A stretch of 64,000 nt of DNA, taken from Robiginitalea aestuariiviva (GTDB lineage Bacteria > Bacteroidota > Bacteroidia > Flavobacteriales > Flavobacteriaceae). Made by a program: the position numbers and the translations under genes. Location of the stretch: NCBI RefSeq assembly GCF_029537735.1, contig NZ_JARPUQ010000001.1, positions 1,026,696 to 1,090,695 of the forward strand. The letters run 5' to 3'. Below are positions 52,054 to 61,328 of this stretch, in pieces. A model generated the notes under the pieces. The model saw only the letters and a list, made by a program, of their open reading frames with translations. It was not told the DNA's origin and did no database searches. How positions within the stretch are numbered: the first letter of the stretch is position 1; each line of letters opens with the position of its first letter.

Positions 52054-53832
52054 CTATAGTACTTTGTCTAGGGCCGAAATAACCGAACTGGCCTTGTCGT
52101 AATCCTGTTGCATCCGTCCAATACTAAAGGGGCTGTATCGGGCCATTTCGCAGCTTTCCAGCAGGGCGATAAAGCCTTCCCGGGTTTCCTGGGCAATATC
52201 GCGTTTCTCGAGTACCTCCCGAATTTTATCCTTGCTGAATTCGGAGGTTTCGATTTTGAGTTTGGCCTTGAGGTAGTTGTGTAGCGCCCGTTCCAGGGCC
52301 ACATAAAATTCCTCCTGGTCGCCCAGGGCATTTTTGGCACGCCCCAGGTACCGGCGCGCCAGTTTGTTGGCGCGGCGCACGCGGCTGCCCTCCACATCCT
52401 GTTCGTGCCGTTGTCTGCGTTTGCGGGCAAGGATAACCAGGGGGATTAATAATACGGGCGAGAGCAAAAGCACCCAATATTTCTGCGTCCCGAAGAAAGG
52501 CACCCGGGCCCGGGCGCTCAGGTTAGGCTGCAGCTTGATAAAATGGAATTGGTCCCCGCGTATTACCGGGGCTTTGCGTTCGGTATCTGGGGTCGGTGTT
52601 GCGGCTATGGCAGGGGTGGGACCTTCCAGCACCTGAATGGTGATTTCCTCAGAACGGAGCTTTTTATACGACTCGGAATCCGGGTCAAAATAGGTGAATT
52701 CAATTTCCGGGATGGGGTATTTCCCCTGGAAGGAGGGAACAATAGTGTAATCCTCGCTCACGCTCCCCTGCATTCCGGAGATGGTGGTTCGCACCTGCTC
52801 CCGGAATTCGGGGTCGTAAACCTCCAGCGCACTGGGGAGGTTCAGGTCGGGCAACTGGAAGAGTTTCAGGTTGCCCTTACCCGAAACCGTGACCTTGGCC
52901 TGCAGGGATTCCGAGGCATTCAGGGATTTTTTGGTGGTTTCCACCTTAAAGTCAAATTGCCCTACTGCCCCGGTAAATCCTTCGGGCTGTCCTTGCAGCG
53001 GCAGGGGTTTAACCTGGATGGTCCGCTTGCCTGCGGAAACGTTCTTATGGGTGGTGGTATAGATGCGGTTCCCGAAGAAATCCCGTCGTTCAGTAGGGAT
53101 GTCCAGGGTCACGTCCAGGGCAAGGGGTTCTATGTCCAGGGCTCCGCTTTTCTGGGGGTAGAGCACCACGCGTTTAAGCACTACATACCTGTAGGGCTGT
53201 CCGTTATAGGTCCCGTTTTCTACATTGTACTTACTGAATGGGATTTCCTGGCTCCAGAAGTTGTTGTATTTGGGGTTGTCCAGCGGGCGGAAGTTCGAGA
53301 CGCCCACCGCAGAGCTGAAATAGAGTTTGTAAACCACGCTTACGGGTTCATTCATATAGGGATTGGCCTTGGAAACCTCTGCCACCAGGTGCAGGTTCCG
53401 GGCCGCCACATCGTCCGAAGAAGGGGTGCCATTGGGGTTGTCCACGGCATCCGTAACGGTAATTTCCTTTGGGATGGTCTTATAGGTTTCCCCGCCGATC
53501 ACAATACTGGCCTGCCCAATGGTCAAGGTCCCCTTTTCGGTGGGTTCCAGGACGTAGGAATAGGTTTTGGAATAGGATCTTACCCCGTTAATCCAGGACG
53601 AACTGATGGATTGGGAAGGCCCGATCAATACCCGGAAGCCTGCAAAATCCGGGGGGATAAAATTATCCCCATCCCGGTTCATCTCGAAATCTGCACGCAG
53701 GCGTTCATTCACCCCCAGGCGTTCCTTGCTGACCTTGAGTGCAAAGGTTACCGCTTCCGGATCCTGGGCAAGGGATAGTTGCGGCATAAGCATGCCGGCA
53801 AACAAGGCCAGTATGAGGATCCTGCGGTACAT
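52054..53832 (-). CDS. batD: BatD: oxygen-tolerance protein
   Basis: 592 residues. Signal peptide (LILALFAGMLMPQLSLAQ), a long periplasmic beta-rich region of Ig-like domains (about 20-430), one membrane helix (about 440-458), and a cytoplasmic basic/helical tail (460-592). Matches the BatD family in size and plan. Possibly scaffolds the VWA proteins BatA and BatB at the membrane. No space separates it from batC or batE. Confidence 0.93.
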   Translation of the reverse strand: MYRRILILALFAGMLMPQLSLAQDPEAVTFALKVSKERLGVNERLRADFEMNRDGDNFIPPDFAGFRVLIGPSQSISSSWINGVRSYSKTYSYVLEPTEKGTLTIGQASIVIGGETYKTIPKEITVTDAVDNPNGTPSSDDVAARNLHLVAEVSKANPYMNEPVSVVYKLYFSSAVGVSNFRPLDNPKYNNFWSQEIPFSKYNVENGTYNGQPYRYVVLKRVVLYPQKSGALDIEPLALDVTLDIPTERRDFFGNRIYTTTHKNVSAGKRTIQVKPLPLQGQPEGFTGAVGQFDFKVETTKKSLNASESLQAKVTVSGKGNLKLFQLPDLNLPSALEVYDPEFREQVRTTISGMQGSVSEDYTIVPSFQGKYPIPEIEFTYFDPDSESYKKLRSEEITIQVLEGPTPAIAATPTPDTERKAPVIRGDQFHFIKLQPNLSARARVPFFGTQKYWVLLLSPVLLIPLVILARKRRQRHEQDVEGSRVRRANKLARRYLGRAKNALGDQEEFYVALERALHNYLKAKLKIETSEFSKDKIREVLEKRDIAQETREGFIALLESCEMARYSPFSIGRMQQDYDKASSVISALDKVL

Positions 53833-54660
53833 TTACCAGTCTTTTTCCGTTTTAACCGGCGCCCCTTTTACTTTCTGGGCGTCAATTTTCTCCTTCACCT
53901 TTTTTTCTTCGTTCTCCATAGCCTGCAGCAGGTTTTGGATTTGCTGGGGCGAGAGCTGGTTGGGCCTGGGCTTTTCCGGCTGTTCCTTGGAATCTTCCGG
54001 TTTGCGGTCCTTTTCTTCCTTCCGGTCGCCCTCGCCTTTTTCGTTCTCTTCCTTCTGGTCGTCTTCCCCCTGCTGGTCCTGCTGGTCCTGATTGTCGCCC
54101 TGTTGTTCGTTGTTATCCTGGTTCTGTTCCTGCTCCTGGTCCTTGTCCTGTTCCTGCTCCTGGTCTTCCTGCTGCTCCTGGTTTTGTTGTTGTTCCTCCT
54201 GCTGCTTCTTGAGCATTTCCTTGGCCAGGGCCAGGTTGTAACGGGTTTCTTCGTCCGTGGGGTTGTTGCGCAGCGCCTCCTTATAGGCTTCCACGGCTTT
54301 CTCGTATTCCTCCAGCCTCATAAAGACATTGCCTATGTTATGGAATGCCTTGTGTTTCTGGGCTTTGGTGTCCGTACGCGCCCCGGCCTCCTTATACCGG
54401 CCAACGGCCTCCCCAAAGCTTTCCTTTTCGTAATAGGCATTGCCCAGGTTGTAAGGGGCCACGGCGTTGGCCTCGCTTTTGGAGATGGCCCGCCTGTAGT
54501 TGGCTTCGGCGTCTACAAAATCGTCTGCGGCCAGTTCTTCATTGGCCTGGCGGGTGATCTCGCGGGATGCCTCCAGGGCTTTGCGCACCTGTTTCGGGTT
54601 TTCCTGGGCCCAGGCAGGGAGCGCCGGCATCAGGCAAATAAGAAAACTAATCCATCGCAT
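53833..54660 (-). CDS. batC: BatC: TPR protein with Gln/Glu/Asp-rich tract
   Basis: 275 residues. Signal peptide (ISFLICLMPALPAWAQ), three TPR units (about 35-145: YNLGNAYYEKESFGEAVGRYKEA, FHNIGNVFMRLEEYEKAVEAYKEA), then an extreme low-complexity Q/E/D/N/K tract (about 148-235) and a short basic end. The tract is coded by CAG/GAG-type codons at 53960-54215. Exported TPR adaptor in the Bat complex by family. Confidence 0.92.
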   Translation of the reverse strand: MRWISFLICLMPALPAWAQENPKQVRKALEASREITRQANEELAADDFVDAEANYRRAISKSEANAVAPYNLGNAYYEKESFGEAVGRYKEAGARTDTKAQKHKAFHNIGNVFMRLEEYEKAVEAYKEALRNNPTDEETRYNLALAKEMLKKQQEEQQQNQEQQEDQEQEQDKDQEQEQNQDNNEQQGDNQDQQDQQGEDDQKEENEKGEGDRKEEKDRKPEDSKEQPEKPRPNQLSPQQIQNLLQAMENEEKKVKEKIDAQKVKGAPVKTEKDW

Positions 54661-55707
54661 CTAGGCAGCTTTTTCTTCGTTGAACAAATCCAGTTTGCGC
54701 AGCCAGGCCGTTTTGCGTTCCAGCACAAAAATATCGAGTAACAGCAAGAGGACGGCCCCGCCCAAAAACCATTGAAACTGGTCCTTGAACTCGGCAAATT
54801 GTTTGGCTTCAAACTCCATCTTATCCATTTGCTGCAGCATCTGGCTAATGGCAGAAACCGCCTCGGCAGTATTACTGCCGTCTATGTATTCCCCATTGCC
54901 CTCGGAGGCAATTTCCCAAAGGATATCTTCGTTCAGGCGGGTAATCACCACTTCCCCTTCCTGGTCTTTTTTAAGGCTTTCCAGCACCCCGTTTCGCTTG
55001 ATGGGGATGGGTCCCCCCTTGGCAGTGCCCACGCCTATGGTGTACACCCGGATCCCGGCTTCCCTTGCGGCTTCCAGCGCATCCGGGATGGAAGTTTCGG
55101 TATGGTCTTCCCCGTCGGTTACCAGGAACAGCACGCGGTTGGTTTGTTCCTCATTGTCGAAATAGGTGGTGGCCAGCTTTATGGCCTGCCCAATAGCCGT
55201 ACCCTGGGAAGAGAGCATATCGGTATTCATACTCTGCAGGAACATCTTGGCTGCCCCGTAATCTGTGGTGATGGGCAGCTGCGGATAGGCCTGGGCGGCA
55301 TAGGCGATAATCCCCACCCGGTCACTGGCCAGCTGGTTAATGATCTCCGAGACCAGTCGCTTGCCTTTTTCCAGGCGGTTGGGGGCAATGTCTTCTGCCA
55401 GCATACTTTTGGAAACATCCACCGCAAAAACAATGTCTACCCCTTCCCGTTTCACAGTTTCCATCTTGGTCCCCATTTTGGGGTTCACCAGCCCCATGAC
55501 CAACAGGGCCAGGGCGGAGAGGAACAGGAACGCTTTCAACTGGGGTTTGAACAGGGAGCGGTCCGGAGCCAGCTTGCGCAGCAGGCGGGCATCTGCAAAC
55601 CTGCGCTGGGCCCGTTTTTTCCACAGGTGGTGAACGGCATATACCAGCAACAGGGCCGGGATTACCAGCAGCAGGTAAAAATAGGATGTCGCATCCAGCT
55701 GTATCAT
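54661..55707 (-). CDS. batB: BatB: VWA-domain membrane protein
   Basis: 348 residues from the ATG at 55707; the longer frame overlaps batA and lacks homology. Two N-terminal membrane helices (about 8-25 and 55-75), a von Willebrand A domain with MIDAS residues VFAVDVSKSML (DxSxS) and LVTDGEDH, and a C-terminal membrane helix (about 310-330). Paralogous to BatA. Stop abuts the batC start without spacing. Confidence 0.94.
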   Translation of the reverse strand: MIQLDATSYFYLLLVIPALLLVYAVHHLWKKRAQRRFADARLLRKLAPDRSLFKPQLKAFLFLSALALLVMGLVNPKMGTKMETVKREGVDIVFAVDVSKSMLAEDIAPNRLEKGKRLVSEIINQLASDRVGIIAYAAQAYPQLPITTDYGAAKMFLQSMNTDMLSSQGTAIGQAIKLATTYFDNEEQTNRVLFLVTDGEDHTETSIPDALEAAREAGIRVYTIGVGTAKGGPIPIKRNGVLESLKKDQEGEVVITRLNEDILWEIASEGNGEYIDGSNTAEAVSAISQMLQQMDKMEFEAKQFAEFKDQFQWFLGGAVLLLLLDIFVLERKTAWLRKLDLFNEEKAA

Positions 55708-55714
55708 GCTCGCA

Positions 55715-56716
55715 TCAGATAAAACTCCGGAAGAGGGTAAACCGCAGCAGCCACTCCAACAGCAGCAGGCCGCCGGCCAGCAAGACCCATGGCCTGAACT
55801 TTTCCTCGTACCGGTAGTATTTGAATTCTTCGATTTCCGTTTTTTCCAGTTTGTTGATCTCTTCGTAGATCGCTTCCAGTTTTTCGTTGTCCGTAGCCCG
55901 GAAATACTGCCCGCCCGTAGCTTCGGCAATATCCTCCAGCAAGGCTTCGTCAATCTCTACCTGCCGCATGCCGTAGCGGAAGGAGCCGTCCGGGTTGTAG
56001 CCAATGGGCGAGGGCGCATTCCCGTTGGTACCCAACCCGATGGTATAGGTTTTGATCCCGTATTCCAAAGCCAGGTCTGCCGCGGTTTGGGGTTCGATAA
56101 ACCCGGCGTTATTCACCCCGTCCGTAAGCAGGATAATGACCTTGGAAACGGCCTTGCTGTCCTTAAGCCGGTTCACCGCCGTGGCCAGGCCCATCCCGAT
56201 GGCTGTACCGTCGTTCAGCTGGCCGTAGGTGATTTCCCGAAGCGCCCCCTGCACTATGGATTTGTCGCTGGTAATCGGGGTTTTTGTATAGCTTTCCCCG
56301 GCATAGGCCACCAACCCGATGCGGTCGTTGGGGCGTTTGCGGATAAACTCCCCCGCCACTTCCTTTAGTGCGGTCAGGCGGTTGGGTTTCAGGTCCCGCG
56401 CCAGCATACTGGAGGAAACGTCTATGGCCATGACAATGTCGATGCCCTTGGTGGTTTTGGTCCGGGTGGATACCTCGGATGTCTGGGGCCGCGCCATGGC
56501 TGTTATTACCGCGGCAATAGCCAGCAGGCGCAGGGCAAACCCCAGCGGGTACAACCGCCCGAGCCACCCGGGGGTGCCAAACCCGGCCAGGCTGGAGATG
56601 CGCAGGCTGGGACTCTGGCGATTCCGTTTGAAGAGGTACCAGGCCAGGGCTACAGGCAGGGCCAGCAGTAACCAGAAAAACTCCGGGTTCGCAAAGGTGA
56701 CGTTGCTGCCTATCAT
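55715..56716 (-). CDS. batA: BatA: VWA-domain membrane protein
   Basis: 333 residues. N-terminal helices (about 10-28 and 57-75), VWA domain with MIDAS VMAIDVSSSMLA and LLTDGVNN, C-terminal membrane helix (about 308-325). The ATG overlaps the stop of the upstream batX-like gene by 4 nt. Works with BatB and the MoxR ATPase in metal-dependent protein interactions at the membrane (family knowledge). Confidence 0.95.
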   Translation of the reverse strand: MIGSNVTFANPEFFWLLLALPVALAWYLFKRNRQSPSLRISSLAGFGTPGWLGRLYPLGFALRLLAIAAVITAMARPQTSEVSTRTKTTKGIDIVMAIDVSSSMLARDLKPNRLTALKEVAGEFIRKRPNDRIGLVAYAGESYTKTPITSDKSIVQGALREITYGQLNDGTAIGMGLATAVNRLKDSKAVSKVIILLTDGVNNAGFIEPQTAADLALEYGIKTYTIGLGTNGNAPSPIGYNPDGSFRYGMRQVEIDEALLEDIAEATGGQYFRATDNEKLEAIYEEINKLEKTEIEEFKYYRYEEKFRPWVLLAGGLLLLEWLLRFTLFRSFI

Positions 56717-58350
56717 ACTTCAGTTTTCACATCCAGGGATTGTACAATTCGGTCTACGATTTCCTGGGCGTAGGGATCCTCGTCCTCCCAGGTAATCACT
56801 ACCTGTTGCAGGCTGCCCTTGGTGGCAAAAAGCAGGATTTGGTATTTCCCATCCAGGGCGTCGCCAGAATCCGGGATTTCAAAACGCGCACTGCCATAAA
56901 CCTTTATCCCCTCAGCGCCGGAAAGGGTTTTAACCGGGTCCTGTTTGGTGATGATGTTCCGGGCCCCGGAAGCTTCGAGCTGCTGTAATACGGCTTCTAT
57001 GGTTTGATCGATGTCGGGTACCGCCTCCTGGTTGTTCAGCACCGTAGACTGCACCATGATCGAAAGGCGCGCCCTGGGATTGTCGTAGCCGAAGATGTTG
57101 GTGCTGTATACGGCCTCCTGTACCTCAGGGGGTAGGGTCACTTCCTTTCTGAGCAGGACCTCAGGGGTTTGGAGCAGGATTGGCGGAAAGCCGTAGGAAC
57201 TGCTCACCCATTCCCCTTCCAGCAGGGATTTGGTGGGGGTCCCGATCAGGGTATCGCGCACCGGCCTGTAACCGTAATACCCGATGGCTCCGCCCAGGGC
57301 CAGCAACAGGGCTACCCCTGCCGCCGCAGCGCTAATCCACACCCGTTTGCGCCGGCGCTCGGCCCGCAGGTTTTCCCGATAGGCTTCCTGCTCCAGGAGC
57401 TCCTCTTCCGTGGGCTCCGGCAGGGCGTCGTGGGTTTTGACCACCAGGAGTTCCACCACCTTGCGGTCTTGCTCGGCTTCGGAGACCGGCCGTTTGCTTT
57501 TGGCAAATTTCACCAGGTCTGCCGTTTCCAAAATGCCTTTGAACTGGGCCAGGGTCTGCGGCTCCAGGTTCAGCTGGCCTGCATCGCGCAGCATTTCCAG
57601 TTTGGTGATCAGTTCGGAGGTGGTACTCTCCATGGCGCTTACGTGTACCTCGTCTTCCAGGTAGGACCGGACAATGTCCGTGAGTTCCGTGTAGTATTGC
57701 TTGAATTCGTCCTGGATCAGGTAACGGGACTGTTCCAGTTGGCGGAGCTGTACCATGGCACGCTCAAACGGGGGCAACAGGGCCTGGGCCTCGGCATCGG
57801 TCAGGGGCTTTTTTCGCAGCAGCAGGAAGTATACCGCGGCGGCAACCACCACCAGTCCCAGCAACACCCATCCTATGGTTTTGATCCATCCCCAGGAACG
57901 GCCCTCTACCGTTTCCAGGGGTTTGATGTCGTACATTTTCTGGTTGACGGTATCTACGGGGACTGTGGCCACCGAGACAAAAAGGGAATCGGTAAAATAT
58001 CCTCGGCCATCTACTTCAATGCGCTGGCTGGGCAGCAGGTAGTACCCGGAGTCGAACTGGGTAAGGGCATAGGTTTTGAGCAGCAGGTAGCGGTTGTCCT
58101 TCCGGGTGGTGTCGGTTTTCAGGGCTTCCACAGTTTCCAGGGGGGAGAAGGTCTGCCCTTCCGGGAAAATCACCTGAGCGGTGGTGTCCGCCTCTACTGC
58201 TACCGTGAAGCGCAATTGCTCCCCGATGCGGATGTTGGCCGTATCTACCGAGGTGCGGATCACCGGGGCCTGCTGGGCCTGGGCTACCTGCCCCTGCAGT
58301 AGAAAGAGCAGGGCGGCAATAGGGGTCCATATGGAAGTCCTGATGGTCAT
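56713..58350 (-). CDS. Exported membrane protein of the Bat operon (BatD-like N-terminus), function unknown
   Basis: 545 residues from the ATG at 58350. Signal peptide (PIAALLFLLQGQVAQA), an N-terminal beta-rich domain similar in style to BatD/DUF4381 proteins (RTSVDTANIRIGEQLRFTVAVEAD), a membrane helix at about 153-172 followed by a cytoplasmic acidic helical region (EAQALLPPFERAMVQLRQLE, YYTELTDIVRSYLE), a second helix (about 343-362) and a C-terminal domain with a STNIFGYDNPRARLSIMVQ segment. It is overlapped by 4 nt at both ends, so it belongs to the complex. I know of no standard gene name. Confidence 0.8.
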   Translation of the reverse strand: MTIRTSIWTPIAALLFLLQGQVAQAQQAPVIRTSVDTANIRIGEQLRFTVAVEADTTAQVIFPEGQTFSPLETVEALKTDTTRKDNRYLLLKTYALTQFDSGYYLLPSQRIEVDGRGYFTDSLFVSVATVPVDTVNQKMYDIKPLETVEGRSWGWIKTIGWVLLGLVVVAAAVYFLLLRKKPLTDAEAQALLPPFERAMVQLRQLEQSRYLIQDEFKQYYTELTDIVRSYLEDEVHVSAMESTTSELITKLEMLRDAGQLNLEPQTLAQFKGILETADLVKFAKSKRPVSEAEQDRKVVELLVVKTHDALPEPTEEELLEQEAYRENLRAERRRKRVWISAAAAGVALLLALGGAIGYYGYRPVRDTLIGTPTKSLLEGEWVSSSYGFPPILLQTPEVLLRKEVTLPPEVQEAVYSTNIFGYDNPRARLSIMVQSTVLNNQEAVPDIDQTIEAVLQQLEASGARNIITKQDPVKTLSGAEGIKVYGSARFEIPDSGDALDGKYQILLFATKGSLQQVVITWEDEDPYAQEIVDRIVQSLDVKTEV

Positions 58351-59213
58351 GCCCGTCGCTTGAAATATCCCAGTAATTTTTTCACGTAGCTTTCGTCCAC
58401 CCGGCAATCCAGGGCGCCGCAACCAGCACGGGTAAAGGATTCCTGAAAATAATCTACCCGCTGCCGGTACCAGGAGGCGTAGTGCTGGCGAAGCGCCCGG
58501 GATTGGGTATTAACCAGGCGCATCTGCCCGGTTTCCGCGTCCTTCATCCGCACCAACCCGAGATTCGGGATTTCGGTTTCCATGGGGTCAAAAACCCGGA
58601 TGCCGGTTACGTCGTGTTTGTTGCCGGTAATGCGGAGGGTATGCTGGTAATCCTCGGCCATAAAATCCGAAAGCACAAAGACAATGGCCTTCTTTTTCAT
58701 GACATTGGAGAGGAATTTCAAGGCCCCGGAAATGGAGGTCCGGTGGCTGCGGGGCTCAAACTCCAGCAGCTCGCGGATTATCCGCAGCACATGGCTTTTG
58801 CCCTTTTTGGGAGGAATAAACAATTCCACTTCGTCTGAGAACAGGATCAACCCCACCTTGTCGTTGTTCTGCAGGGCCGAAAAGGCCAGGGTGGCCGAGA
58901 TTTCCGTCAGGATTTCCCGTTTGAATTTCCCAACCGTTCCAAAGAATTCGGAGCCGCTAACATCCACCAGCAGCATCATGGTGAGCTCCCGTTCTTCCTC
59001 AAACACCTTTACAAAGGGTTCGTTGTACCGTGCCGTCACATTCCAGTCTATGGAGCGCACATCGTCTCCGTACTGATATTGTCGCACTTCACTAAAGGTC
59101 ATACCCCGCCCCTTGAACGTGGAATGGTATTCCCCGCCAAAGATGTGATCGGACAGACGGCGCGTCTTGATCTCGATCTTGCGTACTTTTTTTAAAAGTT
59201 CCTTGGTGTCCAT
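58347..59213 (-). CDS. DUF58 family VWA-like protein
   Basis: 288 residues, no signal peptide. DUF58 core: VRQYQYGDDVRSIDWNVTARYNEPFVKVFEEERELT, then the VWA-like MLLVDVSGSEFFGT with DxSxS. Always linked to MoxR ATPases and thought to be a cytoplasmic client or adaptor. Second gene of the operon after moxR, 64 nt downstream of its stop, overlapping the next gene by 4 nt. Confidence 0.93.
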   Translation of the reverse strand: MDTKELLKKVRKIEIKTRRLSDHIFGGEYHSTFKGRGMTFSEVRQYQYGDDVRSIDWNVTARYNEPFVKVFEEERELTMMLLVDVSGSEFFGTVGKFKREILTEISATLAFSALQNNDKVGLILFSDEVELFIPPKKGKSHVLRIIRELLEFEPRSHRTSISGALKFLSNVMKKKAIVFVLSDFMAEDYQHTLRITGNKHDVTGIRVFDPMETEIPNLGLVRMKDAETGQMRLVNTQSRALRQHYASWYRQRVDYFQESFTRAGCGALDCRVDESYVKKLLGYFKRRA

Positions 59214-59277
59214 GATCGGTCAGGGCTTGAAAGGCCTTGGAAATGCCAAAGGCAGCCTCCTGGCAGGATTTCCCGGT

Positions 59278-60279
59278 TTAGGGGACCTCTACCTGGTTCA
59301 CGATGCGGTTGATGATGTCCTCTGAGGTCACATTTTCCGCTTCGGCCTCGTAGGTGATCCCGATCCGGTGTCGCAGCACATCGTGTACCACGGCACGGAC
59401 ATCTTCCGGGATTACGTACCCCCGGCGCTTGATAAAGGCGTAGCACTTGGCGGCATTGGCCATGTTGATGCTGCCCCGGGGAGAAGCCCCAAAACTGATC
59501 AGCGGCTTCAGGTCTGCCAGCTCGTATTTTTCGGGGTAACGCGTGGCAAAGACAATATCCAAGATGTACTTTTCAATTTTCTCGTCCATGTAAACCTCAC
59601 GCACGGCCTGCTGTGCACTGAGGATTTGTTTCAGGGTCACCACCGGGCGGATGGCGGCTTGCTCCCCGCTCAGGTTTTGCCGGATAATGAGCTGCTCCTC
59701 GGTCATCTTGGGGTAGTCGATCACGGTTTTGAGCATGAAACGGTCTACCTGGGCTTCCGGGAGGGGATAGGTCCCTTCCTGTTCCACCGGGTTCTGGGTA
59801 GCCATAACCAGGAAAGGTTCATCCAGAGGGAAGGTTTCGTCCCCAATGGTGACCTGGTGTTCCTGCATGGCCTCCAGCAGTGCCGATTGCACTTTGGCAG
59901 GGGCCCGGTTAATCTCGTCTGCCAGGATGAAATTGGCAAAAATGGGGCCGCGTTTGATTGAGAAATCGTTCTCCTTGATGTTGTAGATCATGGTCCCGAT
60001 CACATCTGCCGGGAGCAGGTCCGGCGTGAACTGAATCCGGGAAAAGCTTCCTTTTACAGCCTTGGACAAGCTTTTAATGGCCAGCGTCTTGGCCAATCCG
60101 GGTACGCCTTCCAGCAGGATGTGACCCTGCCCGAGCAGCCCGATCATCAGGCGTTCGATCATGTGGCGCTGTCCCACGATCGCTTTGTCCATTTCCTGCA
60201 TCAGCAGGTCTATAAAAGCACTTTCCTGCGCAATTTTCTCATTCACAGCGCTGATATCAACTGCACTGGTATCTTCCAT
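59278..60279 (-). CDS. moxR: MoxR-family AAA+ ATPase
   Basis: 333 residues. Walker A GVPGLAKT, Walker B ILADEINRAPAKVQSALLEAMQE, sensor 1 ATQNPVEQEGTYPLPEAQ and the arginine-finger region QVDRFM. MoxR ATPases act as chaperones for VWA proteins, here the DUF58, BatA and BatB proteins encoded behind it. First gene of the eight-gene operon. The 162 nt to the divergent aldo/keto reductase gene hold no clear -7 box for this strand. Confidence 0.96.
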   Translation of the reverse strand: MEDTSAVDISAVNEKIAQESAFIDLLMQEMDKAIVGQRHMIERLMIGLLGQGHILLEGVPGLAKTLAIKSLSKAVKGSFSRIQFTPDLLPADVIGTMIYNIKENDFSIKRGPIFANFILADEINRAPAKVQSALLEAMQEHQVTIGDETFPLDEPFLVMATQNPVEQEGTYPLPEAQVDRFMLKTVIDYPKMTEEQLIIRQNLSGEQAAIRPVVTLKQILSAQQAVREVYMDEKIEKYILDIVFATRYPEKYELADLKPLISFGASPRGSINMANAAKCYAFIKRRGYVIPEDVRAVVHDVLRHRIGITYEAEAENVTSEDIINRIVNQVEVP

Positions 60280-60441
60280 TCAAAAAGGTTTAGTAAAAAC
60301 GTGACAATAAAGTGTGTTTGGTTGCACCCCGCAAATTGGAAAATTCTGGTCGATTGCCCTGTTAACGATAGGTTAAAAAAACCCGAAAACCCCTAGTTTT
60401 ATGATGCTTTTAAGGGATTTTCTCTGTACTTTCAACCTCCT

Positions 60442-61317
60442 ATGAACAGCGATTTAAAGTTCTCCAGAATCATTGCCGGAGCCATGACCTGGGGGCAGGG
60501 CGGAAGACGTCTGAGCACCCCGGAAATGACCGGCCTGATCGGCCATTGTATGGAGCTGGGAATCCATACCTTTGACCATGCAGATATTTATGGCGGGTAT
60601 ACCACCGAAGAAGCGTTTGGAAAGGCCTTCGCCCAGAGCGGAATAGCCCGGGATGCCGTGCAGATGATCTCCAAATGCGGTATTCAGTACCCCAGTGCGG
60701 CCCGTCCGTTGCAGGTAAAGCATTACCAGTACGACCGGGCCTATATCCTTTGGTCAGCGGAGCAATCCCTTCAAAAACTGGGCACGGAATACCTGGATTT
60801 GCTGTTGTTGCACCGCCCCAGCCCCCTCATGGACCCGACCGAGGTGGCGGCAGCATTTGAAGCCCTTTCCCGTAGTGGAAAAGTACGGGCATTCGGAGTT
60901 TCCAATTTTACCCCCTCCCAGATCGCGCTGATTGCGTCGGCTGCCCCGGTGGAGGCCCACCAGTTTGAGTGTTCCCTGACGGCCAGGGAGGCCCTTTTTG
61001 ACGGGGTCCTGGACGATTGCCTGCAGCATGGACGCCTGGCCATGGCCTGGAGCCCGCTCGGAAGTTATTTCCGGGAGGCCTCGGAGGCCAAAGCGCGTAT
61101 TGATGTTGTATTTGAAACCCTGAAATCCAAATATGAAGCCTCCGAAAACCAGTTGTTGCTGGCCTGGCTCATGAAGCACCCGGCAATGATCCACCCGGTG
61201 GTGGGAACCACCCGCCCGGAACGCCTGAAAGAATCCCTGGACGCCACTGGTATTACCCTGGAATTGCAGGACTGGTTTACCCTGCTGGAGGCGGCCCAGG
61301 GCCATAAAGTACCCTAA
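60442..61317 (+). CDS. Aldo/keto reductase (YdhF-like)
   Basis: 291 residues, TIM-barrel NADPH oxidoreductase. Catalytic Tyr in DHADIYGGYTTEEAFG, Lys in MISKCGIQ, His in LLLHRPSP, and the C-terminal cofactor segment HPVVGTTRPERLKESL. Close in pattern to E. coli YdhF. Cytoplasmic, substrate unknown. A weak TACTTTC box at 60427-60433 lies just before the start. Followed by an SDR gene 11 nt downstream. Confidence 0.93.
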   Translation: MNSDLKFSRIIAGAMTWGQGGRRLSTPEMTGLIGHCMELGIHTFDHADIYGGYTTEEAFGKAFAQSGIARDAVQMISKCGIQYPSAARPLQVKHYQYDRAYILWSAEQSLQKLGTEYLDLLLLHRPSPLMDPTEVAAAFEALSRSGKVRAFGVSNFTPSQIALIASAAPVEAHQFECSLTAREALFDGVLDDCLQHGRLAMAWSPLGSYFREASEAKARIDVVFETLKSKYEASENQLLLAWLMKHPAMIHPVVGTTRPERLKESLDATGITLELQDWFTLLEAAQGHKVP

Positions 61318-61328
61318 AACCCTATCTG

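Noticed and set aside
55708-55953. 82-residue N-terminal extension of batB
   Set aside because: Lies in the batA 3' end in another frame; batB homology starts at 55707.
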